DNA of 64,000 nt, from assembly GCF_021018805.1 (NCBI RefSeq), contig NW_026960608.1, positions 1,612,001 to 1,676,000 of the forward strand. Direction: 5' to 3'. Both the position numbers and the translations under genes were made by a program. This document shows positions 23,652 through 36,503 of this stretch, in pieces; position 1 is the stretch's first letter; each line of letters begins with the position of its first letter. The DNA comes from Prinia subflava (lineage: Eukaryota > Chordata > Aves > Passeriformes > Cisticolidae). The notes under the pieces are model-generated. The model ran no database searches. It worked only from the letters and a program-made list of their open reading frames with translations, and was not told the DNA's origin.

Positions 23652-25420
23652 GTAGAGTCTTGTAAACACCAGAGCCTCGTGGCAGTTGGGTTTAATGGAT
23701 TTTGCAGAGCTAATTCTTGTCCCTTTTGACAGAAACTGCTGCTCCTCCGAGTTGCCAGTGGCCAGAAGCTCCGGCACGTCCAGCAAAGGCCACCTGAGTC
23801 TTCAGACTCTTCTTTTGATTATGTTCCACCCAAAGTAAGAGGCTGCACAGTTTGTATTGCACCTGAATTCTTTACCAAAGTTAATCTTGGCTATTGATAA
23901 TGTGGAGGTTTTTTTTTCTTTCTCCTGAGCTGCTTTTACCAGACACTTGTTCTATTCATTGAAGTTCTGCTCATTGAAGTGACCTCTTCAGTCCTTTCCA
24001 GAAGACTCAAATACCTTGCATTAGTTCTTTGATTTAAAAACAGAAGGCAAACAACCCCCCAAACTTGTTTCCTCACTGTAGTTCTGACTCTGTATCCTTC
24101 TTCACAATCTAGATTGTTTTTCTATAGTATTCCTAGTCTTTAAATTATGGAACAAGGCACGTGTGTCACAGCAAACTTTGCTGCTTTGCAAAGAGCCAAA
24201 TCAGTGCTGGGAGGAAGAAATGGTTTAAAACTCTTTGGACAGGAGTGTGACACTTGTTTTTTGTCATGTAATGTGACAACTCAGACTTCCAAGGATTTGT
24301 CATTAATAGTTTAAATTGATTGAATTTTCAATCCTGCCAATTGGTTCTTTTTTTTCCCTCCCTCAACCCACAACCTTCTTGGCTGTGAGGGACTGTGAAA
24401 ACCTTAATGAAACATAATAAAACCTTATTAAAATATAATAATTATTAATAAAATAGAATCTATGTGGTTTTTGGTGGCCTAACCCCTCATGTTCCTGTGT
24501 TGCAGCTCAAGAGCCGCCGGCAGACAATGGCCAAGCCCCGAGCACCCAGCCCCGAAGTGGATGTGGAGAAGCTGCTTTCTGACCCTGGGGAACTGGAGGA
24601 TTCTGACTGGCTTCCTAGGAAAGCAGGCAGAGGAGCAAGGAAAAACCTCATGGGGGTAAGATCCAGCTGCCCTTGATCCAGTGTCTATTAGGGAATCGCT
24701 TGCTGTGTCCAAGGACTGGGTATGGAGCTATGAGTTGTGATGTCTCCACTGTTCTCAAAGTGGCAGGAATGGGTTATTTGGGTGCCTGGGGATATTTGGG
24801 ACCTTCCTGCAGACACAGGAAAGGTTATCTGCAGTCAGCAACACCTTCCTGGACAGGCTTTCTCTGTCCAAGTCACCTTCTCCCATGTTCTGTCCTGCTG
24901 CCTGTGCCTGAGCTCTGGCCTCTGCTTCAGGAATAGCCCCAACAGCAGCCAGATCCATCCAGAGAGCCAATTTTAGGGAAAAATAATAAAAAAAAAAGAT
25001 GGCCCATTGCAGATCCCGGTTCCCTTTGGGAATCTGCAGCTTCCAGTCCTGACAGAGCCTCAGCTTCCATCTGTCTGTGTCTGGAGCTTCAGCCTGTGGC
25101 TCAGAAAATTCCTGAGGCTTTTGGGGTGGGGACTCCCTCTTTTTGTGGAAGTGTGGCACAGAAACTGGGATCCTTTGGCATAACCTCAAGTCAGGCACTG
25201 AGTAACTGAATGTACTTAGCCCGTAGATCCTGAAGATGGATCTGTAGGTGGAAGGATTTTATTCTGGATATTCGGAAGAAAATTATTCTGGGATGTGGGA
25301 CTGGCAGCAAAATACAACAAGGGGCAGCTTGGGGGTGTCCCTGTCCTTGAGATGCCACAGCTGGCAGGACCTGGAGCATTCCAGGAGCATCCTGGCCATT
25401 GGATCCCCCTTTTCCTTCAG

Positions 25421-25537
25421 TGCTCGTGCAAGGGCCGCTGTGGGAACAGGCAATGTGGCTGCAAGAGGCAGAAGCTGGCATGCACCAACGGCTGCAGCTG
25501 CGCCACGGCCACGTGCAGGAACAGAGACCGGGGCCTG
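25421..25537 (+). pseudogene. KIF4A: KIF4A exon 28: cysteine-rich domain
   Basis: The 39 codons start CSCKGRCGNRQCGCKRQK and hold nine cysteines in the CXC pattern of the chromokinesin cysteine-rich domain, which in the family binds an iron-sulfur cluster and takes part in DNA binding. The exon is well preserved, but it lies downstream of all the lesions. Confidence 0.85.
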
Positions 25538-27527
25538 GTGAGTGCTGCTGGTTCTGGAGGGCCACAGGGGCTGCAGGGCCTGGATTTGGGCAGGAGCAAA
25601 GCTGGATGAAGGGATAATTCCCACACAAGCATAGTTTGTCCAGGCAGAGCATGTGCACTTTGCTGAAACTCTGTGAATGTCTCTATTTAGTGCCTCTCTG
25701 GTAACTGAGGACAACTTTGCACTGCAGGACCAGACTGCCTTTTGGCACAGACATTTGGAGATTCACAGCAGAGATTTTCATGCTTCCACTTCTCATCCTC
25801 AAATCTGAGGACAAATAATTTCAATTTTCTTTTTGGACTCAGTAAATTAAAGTTGTGTCTTTGGCTTCCGACAACACAAAACCTTGACTCATTCCCAGAT
25901 TGCTTTTTAAGAATGGAAGGGATGGTTTGGGGAGGGGGTTGTAGCAGCAGGAAGGTCCATGAGAAACTGATGTTCATTGAGGAAGATGTTCCTAGTGGGA
26001 ATTTTGCTCTTGGATCTCAGAGATGTGGAACAGGGACATCCCATAGTGCTCTAATTATTGCCTATTTTATGGAGGCCTAGCCTGAGCTGCAGCATCCTGT
26101 ACTGTGCAAAACTTCCGAGCTGGAGAGCAGGGGGCTGGGGTGGGAAGGGAGGGGATGGATGTTATGCAAGAGCTTCACCCTCTGCTGCCCCTCAGGAAAC
26201 CGCAACATGTGAGGAGCACAAAAGGGACTCGGAAGGGTCCTTGAAGCTGGAAGACCCCACGGAGGTGGAAGCAGAAGACAGCTTCTTGCAGCCCATGTAT
26301 GTCACTACAACCTCAAAGGTATTCCCAGAGGAGAGCAGAGCTGCTGAATGAGGGATTTTGGAGGGAAATCACCCCAGAGAAGAAGCTGCTGCTGGAAAAC
26401 TGCACAGCTCCAGGCAGCTCATGTGGAAGTTTAGAGTGTGCTGAATTTCTGAGTTTCCACACTAAAATGATGCCACAGGCTTGCCACAATTTCCTGCAGC
26501 ACCTTCAGCAAGGAGAGAGGGGAAGTGAGGAGTTTGCAGGATAAAATCACATCTGTCCGTGTTCAAAGTGACCTTAAGCTGTTGTGCTCTCTGACCTGGC
26601 ACATCTCATTTTGCCTCAGCTAAATAAATTCCCTTATTCCATGGGAACCCTCTATTCCAACTGCTTTCTCTTCCTGCTGGATCTTGATATTTTATCAAAA
26701 AAATTGTCTTTTTCCTGACTTGAGTAAAAAAAGCAACTCTTGAGGTTGGCCTAGCACTTGGTGTCCCGCTGTCTCTGGTGGGTCACTCCAGCAGTGACTA
26801 AACTCCAAAGATTGTCCCTTACTTTCCCACAGGTCCTGCAGGACATCACAGACCAGGAGGTGCCCCTGAAGATTCCCAGCACTGCTGCCTCCCTGCTCAG
26901 GAGGGATGAGTCATCCCAGGAAAACCAGAACCCCTTTGGGAAGAAGAGGATGCTGAGCAGCAACATCAGTTTCTTCTCAGGCTGCACCCCCATCAAGGAG
27001 TTTAACTGACCTGGAGCTTTCCCATCCCTTTAGGTCACATTCCTGGTGACTTTAAAGGGAGTTGGATTCTCCTGCTGAAGTAGCAGCTCCTGCCCTCAGC
27101 AAAAGAGTCAAACTGCTTCTTGCTGGTTGTGTATGTAAATATTTGTGTGTTGGGGCCAGGGGGAGGGTAACAATCTTTTCTCTGTAATTCCTGGAGTGAA
27201 TGGGGGTTATTTTCCAGGTGGGTTTTCCCAGCTTCCTCCCTCCTGCTGAGCTGTGAACACTGGGTACAGTTTTACCTGTAATCTTGAAAGAACTTTGCCT
27301 TGGCACTGGAGATCTGCTCCTGCCTCTTCCCACGGAGCCTGAAGGAACTTTTCCAGCTGCCCTGGGAGATCCATGGAGTGAGAAGACCCTGGCTGAAGTC
27401 TAGACCAGCAGCTCTGAACTGGTCAGGCTTTCTGGCCCCTTTGGCCACTGGACTGTCCTTATTCAATGAACTTAGAAACTTGACCTATGTGAATAATGTA
27501 GGGATTTTAACTCTGGTTTGTAGCTTT

Positions 27528-27533
27528 AATAAA
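27528..27533 (+). terminator. KIF4A poly(A) signal
   Basis: AATAAA lies 519 bases after the KIF4A stop, in sequence that looks like an ordinary 3' UTR (27010-27550). Confidence 0.65.
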
Positions 27534-27550
27534 GGAATTACTAAAGAAAC

Positions 27551-27919
27551 CTGGCTTGGAGTTGGAATTATTGTGCACAACACCTCACAGCCTCCCCTGA
27601 ACTGTCTGCACTTACACTTGGTCTTAAAACCAGTCCAGGAGTTACTGCCACTGGGACCTGCTCAGGTCTTTCTGTCCAGACACCCCAAACAAGGTCCTGC
27701 TGCTTTTCCTTGCCTTCAGCCCTAAGTTATGAGTCTCAGCAGGAAGAAAAGGTGATAAATGTAATTTTTGTTTAAATTTAATTTTTCCTCTACTGCCAAT
27801 GGTGGTGGCTCAGCCCTTCCCTGGGATGTGCACAGGGATGTGGGATTTGGGCTGTAGTTTCCCTGACCTAAGACTCCTCTTTATTTACCTGTTGGATAAG
27901 GGCTCTGCCAACTTAGGAA
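27551..27919. other. intergenic, no gene seen
   Basis: Flank of the KIF4A 3' end, with no coding-like frame or recognisable repeat. Confidence 0.4.
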
Positions 27920-28155
27920 ATCCCAGGATGGTTTGGGTTGGAGGGGGTCTTAAGGATCATACACTTCCACTATCCCAGGTTCCTCCAAGCCCCATCCAAG
28001 CTGGCCTTGAACACTTCAAGGAAGAGGGCAGCCACAGCTTCTCTGGGCAGCCTGTGCCAGGGCCTCCCTACCCTCACAGGGAAGGATTTCTTCCCAATAT
28101 CCCTCCTCACCCTGAACTTCAGTCCTCTCCCTGCTTTCCAAGTCTATAAAGGCCC
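27920..28155 (-). mobile_element. CR1 LINE fragment
   Basis: Reverse complement of a CR1 3' part: ggatggtttgggttggaggg, ttccactatcccaggttcct, ccagggcctccctaccctca, then cagggaaggatttcttccc. Confidence 0.8.
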
Positions 28156-28639
28156 TGAGAGCTGTAAAATATTTCCAAGTGATTTAAATGAGCTTGGAAG
28201 TTCTGAGGGCTTATGCCCTAATAGAAGATAGTCCCCTCCCAAATGCCATGCCACCCCACAGCCCATCCTGTTCCATCCCACAGCCCATCCTTTAGGCTTA
28301 ATCCTGAGTCAGGAGTTTGGTGCTGAAGAACAGACACAGGACAAAGGCACCAAATCTGTGCTCGGGAACAACACCAGGGGCTGAGGGGAGCTTGTCCTGT
28401 GGGATGAGGGAGCATCCCCTGGCAGCGGGATGGGGATAGAGATGGCACCAGAGGCTGCCCAGAGCCTAGCTCTGCCCCAGGGGCATTCCAGGGGCTGCTG
28501 GCACTGGGACATTTCCAAGCACCTGGAGCAGAGCCACGGAATATCCTGAGTGGGATGGGACCTAGCAGGATCATGGATGCAGCTTCTGGCTCTGCATGGC
28601 ACACCCCAATGATCCCACCCTGTAATAAATTATACAGTA

Positions 28640-29201
28640 AATAATATATAATTCTAGACAACATTCCATAATTTTGTCTTATCTCTATTGTTTTAAATTC
28701 ATTTATGTTGTTATAATAATTTTATATTAATTATAACCAATATATGTACATTTGTACCTGCCAACAGTAGGCAGTAACACAATTGTGTGTGGAAATGTAT
28801 TTCTATATATTATAATTTTTAAATTGTGGATGTGTGAGAGAGCATCCAACAGTTTTATGTATATATATATTAATATTTACATATATATTCATAAAAATAT
28901 AACTATATTTCATATAAATATATTTATAAATGCATGTTTGAATTGTATATATGTAACAAAGTGTTTAAGCATATGCATAATTAACTACTCTATATTCTAT
29001 ATATGTATATCAAAATGTTTATATACCTATTATATTTATATATATCTATCTAAATACATTTTTATATATTTAATGTCAGATTTAGTATTCTGTTAATATT
29101 TTAGCAGTCTAATTAAATATTGTAATATATATATATATCTTATATATATATAAACCCCAATATGTGTCTGAGTTATATCCATAAATTAAAATTTAAATAT
29201 A
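28640..29201. repeat. TA-rich low-complexity block
   Basis: Mostly A and T with long TATATA runs. It is the left part of a TA-rich island that continues between the LTRs at 37.8, 38.6, 40.8, 42.2 and 43.1 kb. Reading frames here are composition artefacts. Confidence 0.85.
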
Positions 29202-29936
29202 TGTATTGGTTTGGAAAGACAGGTGCCTGCTAAGGAAGGTAGGAGCCTCCCTTGAAATAACAAATATAAACCCCCTCCCTCCAAATTATAATTTTGAAAT
29301 TAATGGGCTCTCAGGCAAAGATATGGGAATAGGAATATCAGTTCTTTACTAGGAAAATTAAACTAAAAATGCAGTACCACACAATAAAAACACTGACAGA
29401 ATCAAAATACAACCTGACACCCTATTGGTCAGGGTGTTGGTAGCAGTCCAATAAAAAATGGTGGCTGCAGTTCTCCTGGAGTGACAGATGTGGTTCTATT
29501 GAAGCAGTGATCCTGTAAAAGGGTTTTGGTTTCCTCTGAAAGTCCAGTTGTGGTGTAGATGGGTCTGGTCTTCCTCTGGGAAATCCAGTGGAAAAACAGG
29601 CTCCCTTGGTGTTCTTAATTGCAGGGTTTATCCAAGTAGGAATGCTTGGCTCCTCCCACTGGGTGGAGCATCTCACAATGGGATGATGTAATTTTTTCAG
29701 TCATGTGGTGAGCCTTAATGGCCCGTTGACAGCAGATATCTCCCTGGAAGGAGGGCGAGTCCTGGAAGAGATAAGGAACATTGCTCCACCTGGTTTTAAC
29801 AGCTAGCCTATTAATAGAAAGACACCCACTCCCTCCCAGAGTTGAGATAAAGAAAATAAACCCTCTTCAACTGGTTTCAACAGATGGGGAATAGAATACA
29901 TGCTTTTGGTTACATCTTGCATTGCAACCCAACACA
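29202..29936 (-). repeat. 3' LTR of the ERVL-type provirus
   Basis: 735 bases from TGTATTGG to CCAACACA. Its first 365 bases differ from the other LTR by about three substitutions by eye, while the rest differs much more. Confidence 0.85.
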
Positions 29937-30625
29937 ACAATGAAACCATACACACAGTTCTTGCTTAAGATTAGGTTTCCCTGTGGTACACAACAGGTTT
30001 CTCTATCTTTCTGCATTACCCACCAAGTGTAACCAGGTCCTTGAGCAAAAACAATCCCACTCATGGGTCTGCCTTTGCCTGAGGTGGGGCTAATCCAGTC
30101 TTTCCTAAAATGCCTTTCATGTGTACCACAGGGACTTTATCTCCATTCACTGAGTGCAAGGGTTCAGACTGGGCAGGACCAGCTCGATTGATGGAGCCTC
30201 AGATGTTGAACATCTACATGGCTTTTGCTAAGTTCATCTCCCAATTTTTGAAGGTCCCCCCACCAAGTGCCTTCAGGGTGGTCTTAAGTAGTCCATTGCA
30301 CCGTTCAACTTTCCTGGCAGCTGGTGCATGATAAGGGATATGATATATCCATTCAATGCCATGTTCTCTGGCCCAGGGGTTTATAAGGCTGTTCTTGAAA
30401 TGGGTCCCATTGTCCAACTCACTTCTCTCAGGGGTGCCATGTCTCCACAGGACTTGCTTTTCCAGGCCCAGGATGGTGTTCTGGGCAGTAGCATGAGGCA
30501 CAGGGTAGGTCTCCAACCATCCAGTGGTGGCTTCCACCATGGTCAGCACATAACGCTTGCCTTGGCAGGTTTGAGGAAGGGTGATGTAGTCAATCTGCCA
30601 GGCTTCCCCATACTTATATTTGGAC
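29937..30625 (-). pseudogene. ERVL integrase, catalytic core and tail
   Basis: Open from 30549 to 30214 with core features: the second Asp in ELDNGTHF and the third acidic position displaced (RKVERCNG). The tail (to about 29940) contains the GPGYTWWVMQKD stretch usual at the end of this pol family. Upstream of 30625 the frame is cut by the LTR at 30626-31220 and resumes at 31221. Confidence 0.8.
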
Positions 30626-31220
30626 TGAAGTGCGTATAAGGACTTTACAATTAGAAATTGTACAGCAGATATGTTTTATTTCCAGCTGGGAAACATGGGG
30701 GGATATCTCCTCCAAACCATGCGTACCTGTTCAAGACAAGGTCCAGGTTTAAATACACATTGATCCCACAAGCCCACACCTCCTAACCCACCCATTCCCC
30801 ACCTTCTCTCGCTTTGTATTCTTATTAGCTGTCATGCCTCCTGGTGGTCATGAGTTGGGGTCTTGGTATGAAGGCTGATGTCTTCCTCAGGTTGATATTC
30901 ACTTCTGGGCAGGCGCAGTGGAGGTTTGCTATTTTCCAGCTCACTTTGCTCTTGACAAAGATTAGGAGCATGATTTTGCTGGATTCAAGACACAAAGTTC
31001 TGCTTTATCGATTTTTGACAAATACCTAAGTCCTGCTTTGCTGAGTTTCAACATTATACATCTTACCCATATGACTTCTACTTAGTAACTATGTAACAAC
31101 CAAGCTTAATAGCTAATCTTCTATGTGTTCTCAGTACAAGCTGTTTCTCTACTTCTAAAAAAATCACCAAAAGCTGCTTCTAAAATCCTGTTTTTATATC
31201 CATAAATGTCCTCCATACCA
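30626..31220 (-). mobile_element. class I solo LTR nested in the ERVL integrase
   Basis: 595 bases from TGAAGTGC to CCATACCA with a 4-bp target duplication GGAC (30622-30625 and 31221-31224). Minus orientation is suggested by the AATAAA complement near 30680. The integrase reading frame is interrupted exactly here, which independently confirms the insertion. Confidence 0.9.
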
Positions 31221-31352
31221 GGACCACCACCCGCCATGCCATAGGGGCTTCACTCGCTTGGCCTGCTTGATTGCAGCACACGTCTCACAGTCATGGATAA
31301 CCTGAGAAATACTGTCTATGGTTAGATCCACCCCTTGGTCTCGTGCCCACTT

Positions 31353-32216
31353 CTAGGTGGCATCTCTGCCCTGATGACCTAAGGCATCATGAGCCCATCG
31401 AGCTAGGAAGAACTCTCCCTTGTGTTGCCAATCTAAGTCTATCTTTGACACTTCTATCTTGGCAGCTTGCTTTACTTGCTTGTTGTTTTGGTGCTTTTCA
31501 TTAGCCTGACTCTTGGGGATGTGGGCATCTACATGGCGGACTTTTACAGGTAGCTTCTCTACCCAAGCGGCAATGTCTTTCCACTCATCAGCAGCCCAGA
31601 TTGGTTTTCTCCTACACTGCCAGTTGGCCTTTTTCCACCTTTCCAGACAGCCCCACAGAGCATTGGCTACCATCCACGAATCAGTATAAAGGTAGAGCTT
31701 TGGCCACATCTCTCTTTCAGAAACATCCAGGGCCAGCTGAACGGCTTTGAGTTCAGCGAGTTGGCTTGACCCACCTTCTCCTTCTGTAGCTTGTGCAACC
31801 TGTTGTGTGGGGCTCCATACGGCTGCTTTCCACTTCCAGTTCATCCCTACGATGTGACAGGAACCGTCAGTGAAAAGAGCATAGCGTGTTTCTTCTTCTG
31901 GCAGTTGGTTATACAGTGGAGCTTCTTCAGCCTGTATCACTTGTTCCTGCTCTTCTTCATCCATGAGACCAAAGTTTTCACCTTCCGGCCAGTTTGTGAT
32001 TATCTCCAAAACCCTGGGGCGATTCGGACTTCCAGTACGGGTGGGCTGAGTGATGAGGGCAGTCCATTTGCTCCATGTGGTGTCGGTGACATGGTGGGTA
32101 GAGGGAACCTTTGCTTTGAACATCCACCCCAACACCGGTAGTCGGAGTTCCAGGAGGAGTTGTGCTTCTGTGCCAATCACGTCTGAGACAGCCTGAACTC
32201 CTTCATAGGCAGCCAA
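31353..32216 (-). pseudogene. ERVL RNase H and start of integrase
   Basis: A 287-codon open stretch. It has RNase H acidic residues in FTDGS, AELKA, YTDS and HVDAH order, then a connection segment and the HHCC start (WAHDALGHQGRD). It is the best-preserved part of this pol. The frame begins further upstream (to about 32485), where an LTR interrupts it. Confidence 0.85.
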
Positions 32217-32491
32217 GATTTCCTTCTCTGTGGGAGTGTAGTTAGCTTCGGACCCTCTGTAACTTTGGCTCCAGAAAATCCAAGTGGTCGGCCTCGAGTC
32301 TCACCAGGCACCTTCTGTCAAAGGCTCCAGGACAGACATTGGTTCCCGGCTGCAGAGGAGAGCACGTTCTTCACCTCTGGTCCTGTCCTGACTGGGCCAA
32401 GGGCTACTGCATGAGCGATCTCCTGCTTGATCTGGGCAAAGGCTTGCTGCTGTTCAGGGCCCCAGTGGAAATCGTTCTTCTTGCAGGTAAC

Positions 32492-32997
32492 TGTTGGGAA
32501 GGATGAAGTAGAAAGACCTTACAAATATGGTGGTTTAGATTCTGGGAGTCTGAGTTCAACAAGCGAGATAGAAATGAAAGCATGCTTTGAGATTTAGGGT
32601 GTGGGGTGCAGGGCCATCAGCTTGTGAACAACGACCTGCTAAGCTGAGGGCCAGCCCCCTTGATTAAACAATATACTTCTGCTAAGCTAAGGGCCAGATC
32701 GATTGATTAAACAATCCCCTTCTGCTTGCCTTGGGTGGTGGGACATTTCTATTGGCTGTATGTGTCGTTATCTTGTATTAGATTGGTTAGTCCAACTCAT
32801 ACTATGCAACTTGAAAAGATATTTAATGTACGGTATTCGGGACCTCGTCGGGTTCGCTGTTCGTGCTCTCCTGGCCTGCTTTAGCTGTGCCTAGCAGCTA
32901 CAAGCAAGGCCCTCACAATAAATCACGTGCTACCTCTGCCACATTGCTTATAGAGATACTTTGTCGCCGACTCTACCGTCTTGGAGATACTCCTTCA
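32492..32997 (+). mobile_element. class II (ERVK-type) solo LTR nested in ERVL pol
   Basis: 506 bases from TGTTGGGAAGG to CTCCTTCA with a perfect 6-bp target duplication GGTAAC (32486-32491 and 32998-33003). AATAAA lies at about 32917, giving a plus orientation opposite to the host provirus. The pol frame stops at one copy of GGTAAC and resumes at the other. Confidence 0.93.
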
Positions 32998-33778
32998 GGT
33001 AACCAGGTAGAGAGGGTTCACAATCTGGCTGTACTCAGGAATGTGCCTTCTCCAAAAGCCTATGGTGCCTAGGAAAGCTTGAGTTTCCTTCTTGCTGGTT
33101 GGTGGAGACATTGCGGTGATCTTGTTGATGACATCAGTGGGAATCTGATGCTGTCCATCTTGCCACTTTACTCCCAGGAACTGGATCTCCTTGGCAGGTC
33201 CCTTGACTTTGCTCTTTTTGATGGCAAAACCAGCTTCCAGGAGAATCTGGATGATCTTTATTCTCAAACACTTCCCTTGCTGTGTTACCCCACACAATGA
33301 TGTCATCAATGTACTGTAGATGTTCCGGAGCCTCACCCTTTTCCAGTGCAGCCTGGATCAGTCCATGGCAGATGGTGGGGCTGTGCTTCCACCCCTGGGG
33401 CAGTCAATTCCAGGTGTACTGCACGCCCCTCCAGGTGAAAGTAAACTGAGGCCTGCATTCTGCAGCCAGAGGAATGGAGAAAAACGCATTGGCATTGTCA
33501 ATTGTGGCATACCACTTTGATGCCTTGTACTCCGTCTCATACTGGAGTTCCAGCATGTCCGGCACAGCAGCGCTCAGTGGTGGAGTCACTTCATTCAAGC
33601 CATGATAGTCCACAGTCAGTCTCCATTCTCCGTCAGACTTGCGCACAGGCCAAATGGGGCTGTTGAAGGGTGAGTGGGTTTTGCTGACCACCCCTTGGCT
33701 CTCCAGCTCTCGGATCATCTTGTGGATGGGGATCAGGGCATCTCGATTCGTCCGATACTGCCAGCGGTGCACTGTCAA
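32998..33778 (-). pseudogene. ERVL reverse transcriptase
   Basis: Two open pieces separated by an in-frame stop near 33404. The upstream piece (33778-33404) includes the palm motif TIDNANAFFSI and the downstream piece has LQYIDDIIVW with the catalytic YIDD, followed by the thumb and connection. The nonsense codon falls in the LPQG region. Confidence 0.85.
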
Positions 33779-33866
33779 GGTGGCAACACATACTCATTGC
33801 TCCTCTACCTTCAGGAGTCCTACTGCAGATGGGTTCTCTGACAGTCCAGGCAAGGTGTTCAATTTC

Positions 33867-34140
33867 TTAATGCCCTCTGCTTCCACAGCAGCTATCCCAA
33901 AATCCCATGACTCCCTTAGGGCCTTTGTAATAGCCATTCCGGAGGAAGTCTATGCCCAAAATACACAGGGCCTCTGGGCCAGTCACAATCAGATGTTTCT
34001 GCCACTCGGCTTCCAACAAGGTCAGCTGTTGTGTTCCCCCTGTCACCCTGGCAATGGAAACGGTTCTGCCCCCACATGTCCCGATGGCATTAGGGTACAC
34101 TGCGAACCAGTATCAACTAATGCTTCATATTTTTGTGGCT
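33867..34140 (-). pseudogene. ERVL aspartic protease remnant
   Basis: A short frame with the active-site triad in ALVDTGSQCTLMPSG near 34130-34090, then GIDFLRNGYYKGP. A frame change separates the two parts. Confidence 0.65.
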
Positions 34141-34199
34141 GTGATGTGCCAGGCCATTGGATCCACACTGTCCAAAAGACCCAGCTTTCCTGTGCCTCT

Positions 34200-35830
34200 T
34201 CCTGGCTAGAGACAGAACCCCTCTAGCACTGGTTACCATTTCCTTCCTGGGTGTACACAGTAGAGGTTCCTTCAAGGGGATCCGACAGGGCATCCTCACT
34301 TCTGTAATACCTGGCAGCTTGGTCATGGGAGGCTGAGGCTACTTTCATTTTAGTGGAACCCCCTCGGTTAGTGTTTCCCTCCTTGAGTTGACGTACCCAT
34401 GATGCTAGGACAGAAATGGGATTCCCATCCCACCTTCTCATGTCTTCCCCATGGTCTCGCAGGAAGGACCACAGGTCAGCTCTTGGAGTGTACCCTCTCT
34501 CTCTAGCTGGGGGACATTGGGCTCTGACTTTGGGGCCGGTAATTCACACCAGTGCCATATGGGAACTGTTCCTCCTCATCTCCTCCCTCATCTCCCTTAT
34601 TTTCTCTTTGAGTTCCTTAACCACAGCAGAGACATGAGCCTGCATCAGGCCATTGATCATACTCTCATAATTTCTGAGCCTGTTGGCGACAGAACCTACT
34701 GTCCCTCAGCTGGTATCGGCATTAATTGTTGCAATTGAAGGCGGTGTATTGATAGGCCTAGATTTGCCAGATTCCACAATGTCTTCCCTGTGCACCTGAC
34801 CTTGTTGGGGTCATTATCATGCTGTCCACCCCTCCCAAAGAGTATCTCCAATACTACCACTTCTCTCAGCTGTTGGATCCCTTCCTCAAGAGTCTTCCAG
34901 CACATTCTATGATGGTACTCCTGCATTCTCTCTCTATGGACAAACTTCTCTTACACTCATTAAAAGCTGCTCCCAGAGGGAAAGGGGGTCTGGCTCCCTT
35001 ACGAATACCTGATTCACACCTGAGTCCTGGGTCAAGGGTCCCAAGTTCCTTGCCTCACCACCATCCAGTTGAACACCTGTACCCATAAGGTCCCAGACCT
35101 GAAGTAACCAGGCTGTATAAGACTCACGTCTCCGTAGTACAATATCTTTTTGCAGATTACGGAGACTTTCATACGACAGGGACTCAGTGATGATCTCAAC
35201 CTCTGGCTCCCCTGTGGGTTGTGAGGGTCCTCCTTTCTTATCCTTATTACCTGGGTGCTCTGATTTCACCTTAGACTTATTTGTTTCCACAGGGGTGATG
35301 TTACATTCCCCTGGGGAATGGTTTCTCCCCCTCAGGGACCCCTAGAGCTTGTAACCATGTAGTTTAACCCTTCCTCCCCTTTCTGACCCTATTGGCTGTG
35401 TCCCAAACTGCCCCTCCCTGGCAGAAGCTAAGAAAAGACCCTCTTCCTCTGCACACGCCCTCTTTCCCTCTGGACACCACCTGGAATAAACGTCTTGAAC
35501 TGCAGCTGGGGGTCAGAGCCTCTTTTGGAATCCTTTGTCCTGTCCATGAAATATTCCTCCAAAGCCCCCTAAGGTCTGGGCTAGCCTTGGAACATTGGAG
35601 GGGGTTACAGGGGGATTTATTTCAGGGTGACTGCTGCTGACTGTGACTGCCCCTGTGGTTCAGCTGGAATCTGGACGGTTGTAAGGTCTGTGGGTTCAAC
35701 TGCTGCACCATAAGACTTTCCTTCTGTGAGGCAGGGGGAGGGTTTCCTATCAGCTAGGGCTAATGAGGCCACCACTGGGGAAATGTCCTCCCTCATCATC
35801 TGGTCCATCTCACGTATTTCCTTCACCCAG
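34200..35830 (-). pseudogene. ERVL gag-like region, broken
   Basis: Four short open pieces (35826-35617, 35290-34934, 34926-34696, 34441-34223) lie in the expected gag position upstream of the protease. They are hydrophilic and Lys/Glu-rich, and no zinc knuckle was seen. The assignment is by position. Confidence 0.55.
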
Positions 35831-36480
35831 TCTGGGTGGTTTATTTCTAAGGTGGTATGTGGGGCAGGGTCAGGTGCTGGGGCAGCATCTCTAGACTCTC
35901 GGGCTGTTTCAGGCTCTGGGGCAGCATCTCAGTTCTCTGGGGCAGGTATCAGGGTGGTTACCCAGGTCAATCTCCCCTTGTCTCTGAGTACTAAACATAA
36001 CAGGCATACCAACAACACCAGCCACTGTATATCATTAGCATTTAGAGAAGATTTGAACCCTTTGAAAACTGGTGGGGTAGAACCAAAGAGCTGGGTGAGG
36101 GGTTGGGAAAAAGTTTTCCCCAGTGTCAGTTCCTCACATTAGGTACCATTATTAAAGTAACTCCAAAAACATACAGTTAGTGTGTTTTAGCTCTGAATCC
36201 ATGTGCCCGCCTTCCAGAGGAAGTTAAGCATCCATTAATTCCTCTTTTTTTTAACCCATAAAGCAAACTGGATAACAGGCACAGTAGCCTTAGTTATAGG
36301 GCCCATGTTTAGATAAGGGCTTGAAAATGGGAGAAATAGTCACGACCACATGCCCCCCGAACCCGGGCAAGCTAGACCACATGATGCCACCTAATGAGAT
36401 TTCTATATCCAACAGCCAAAAAATTAGGTCACTCAAGAACTGTTATTCCTTTTTTGCCCTTTTTCTCTCAATGCCCTCGT

Positions 36481-36498
36481 GCCTCACGTTGGGCACCA
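36481..36498 (-). other. primer-binding site of the ERVL-type provirus
   Basis: On the minus strand, five bases after the 5' LTR, reads TGGTGCCCAACGTGAGGC. This differs at two positions (both transitions) from the lysine-1,2 tRNA primer site TGGCGCCCAACGTGGGGC. Confidence 0.65.
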
Positions 36499-36503
36499 AA
36501 ATC

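Noticed and set aside
28640..29201. TA-rich block as a matrix attachment site, origin or centromere-type satellite
   Set aside because: No regular higher-order repeat unit; ordinary TA-rich low-complexity sequence is enough.
29867..30064. 65-codon minus frame as a new small gene
   Set aside because: It is the C-terminal tail of ERVL pol running into the 3' LTR.
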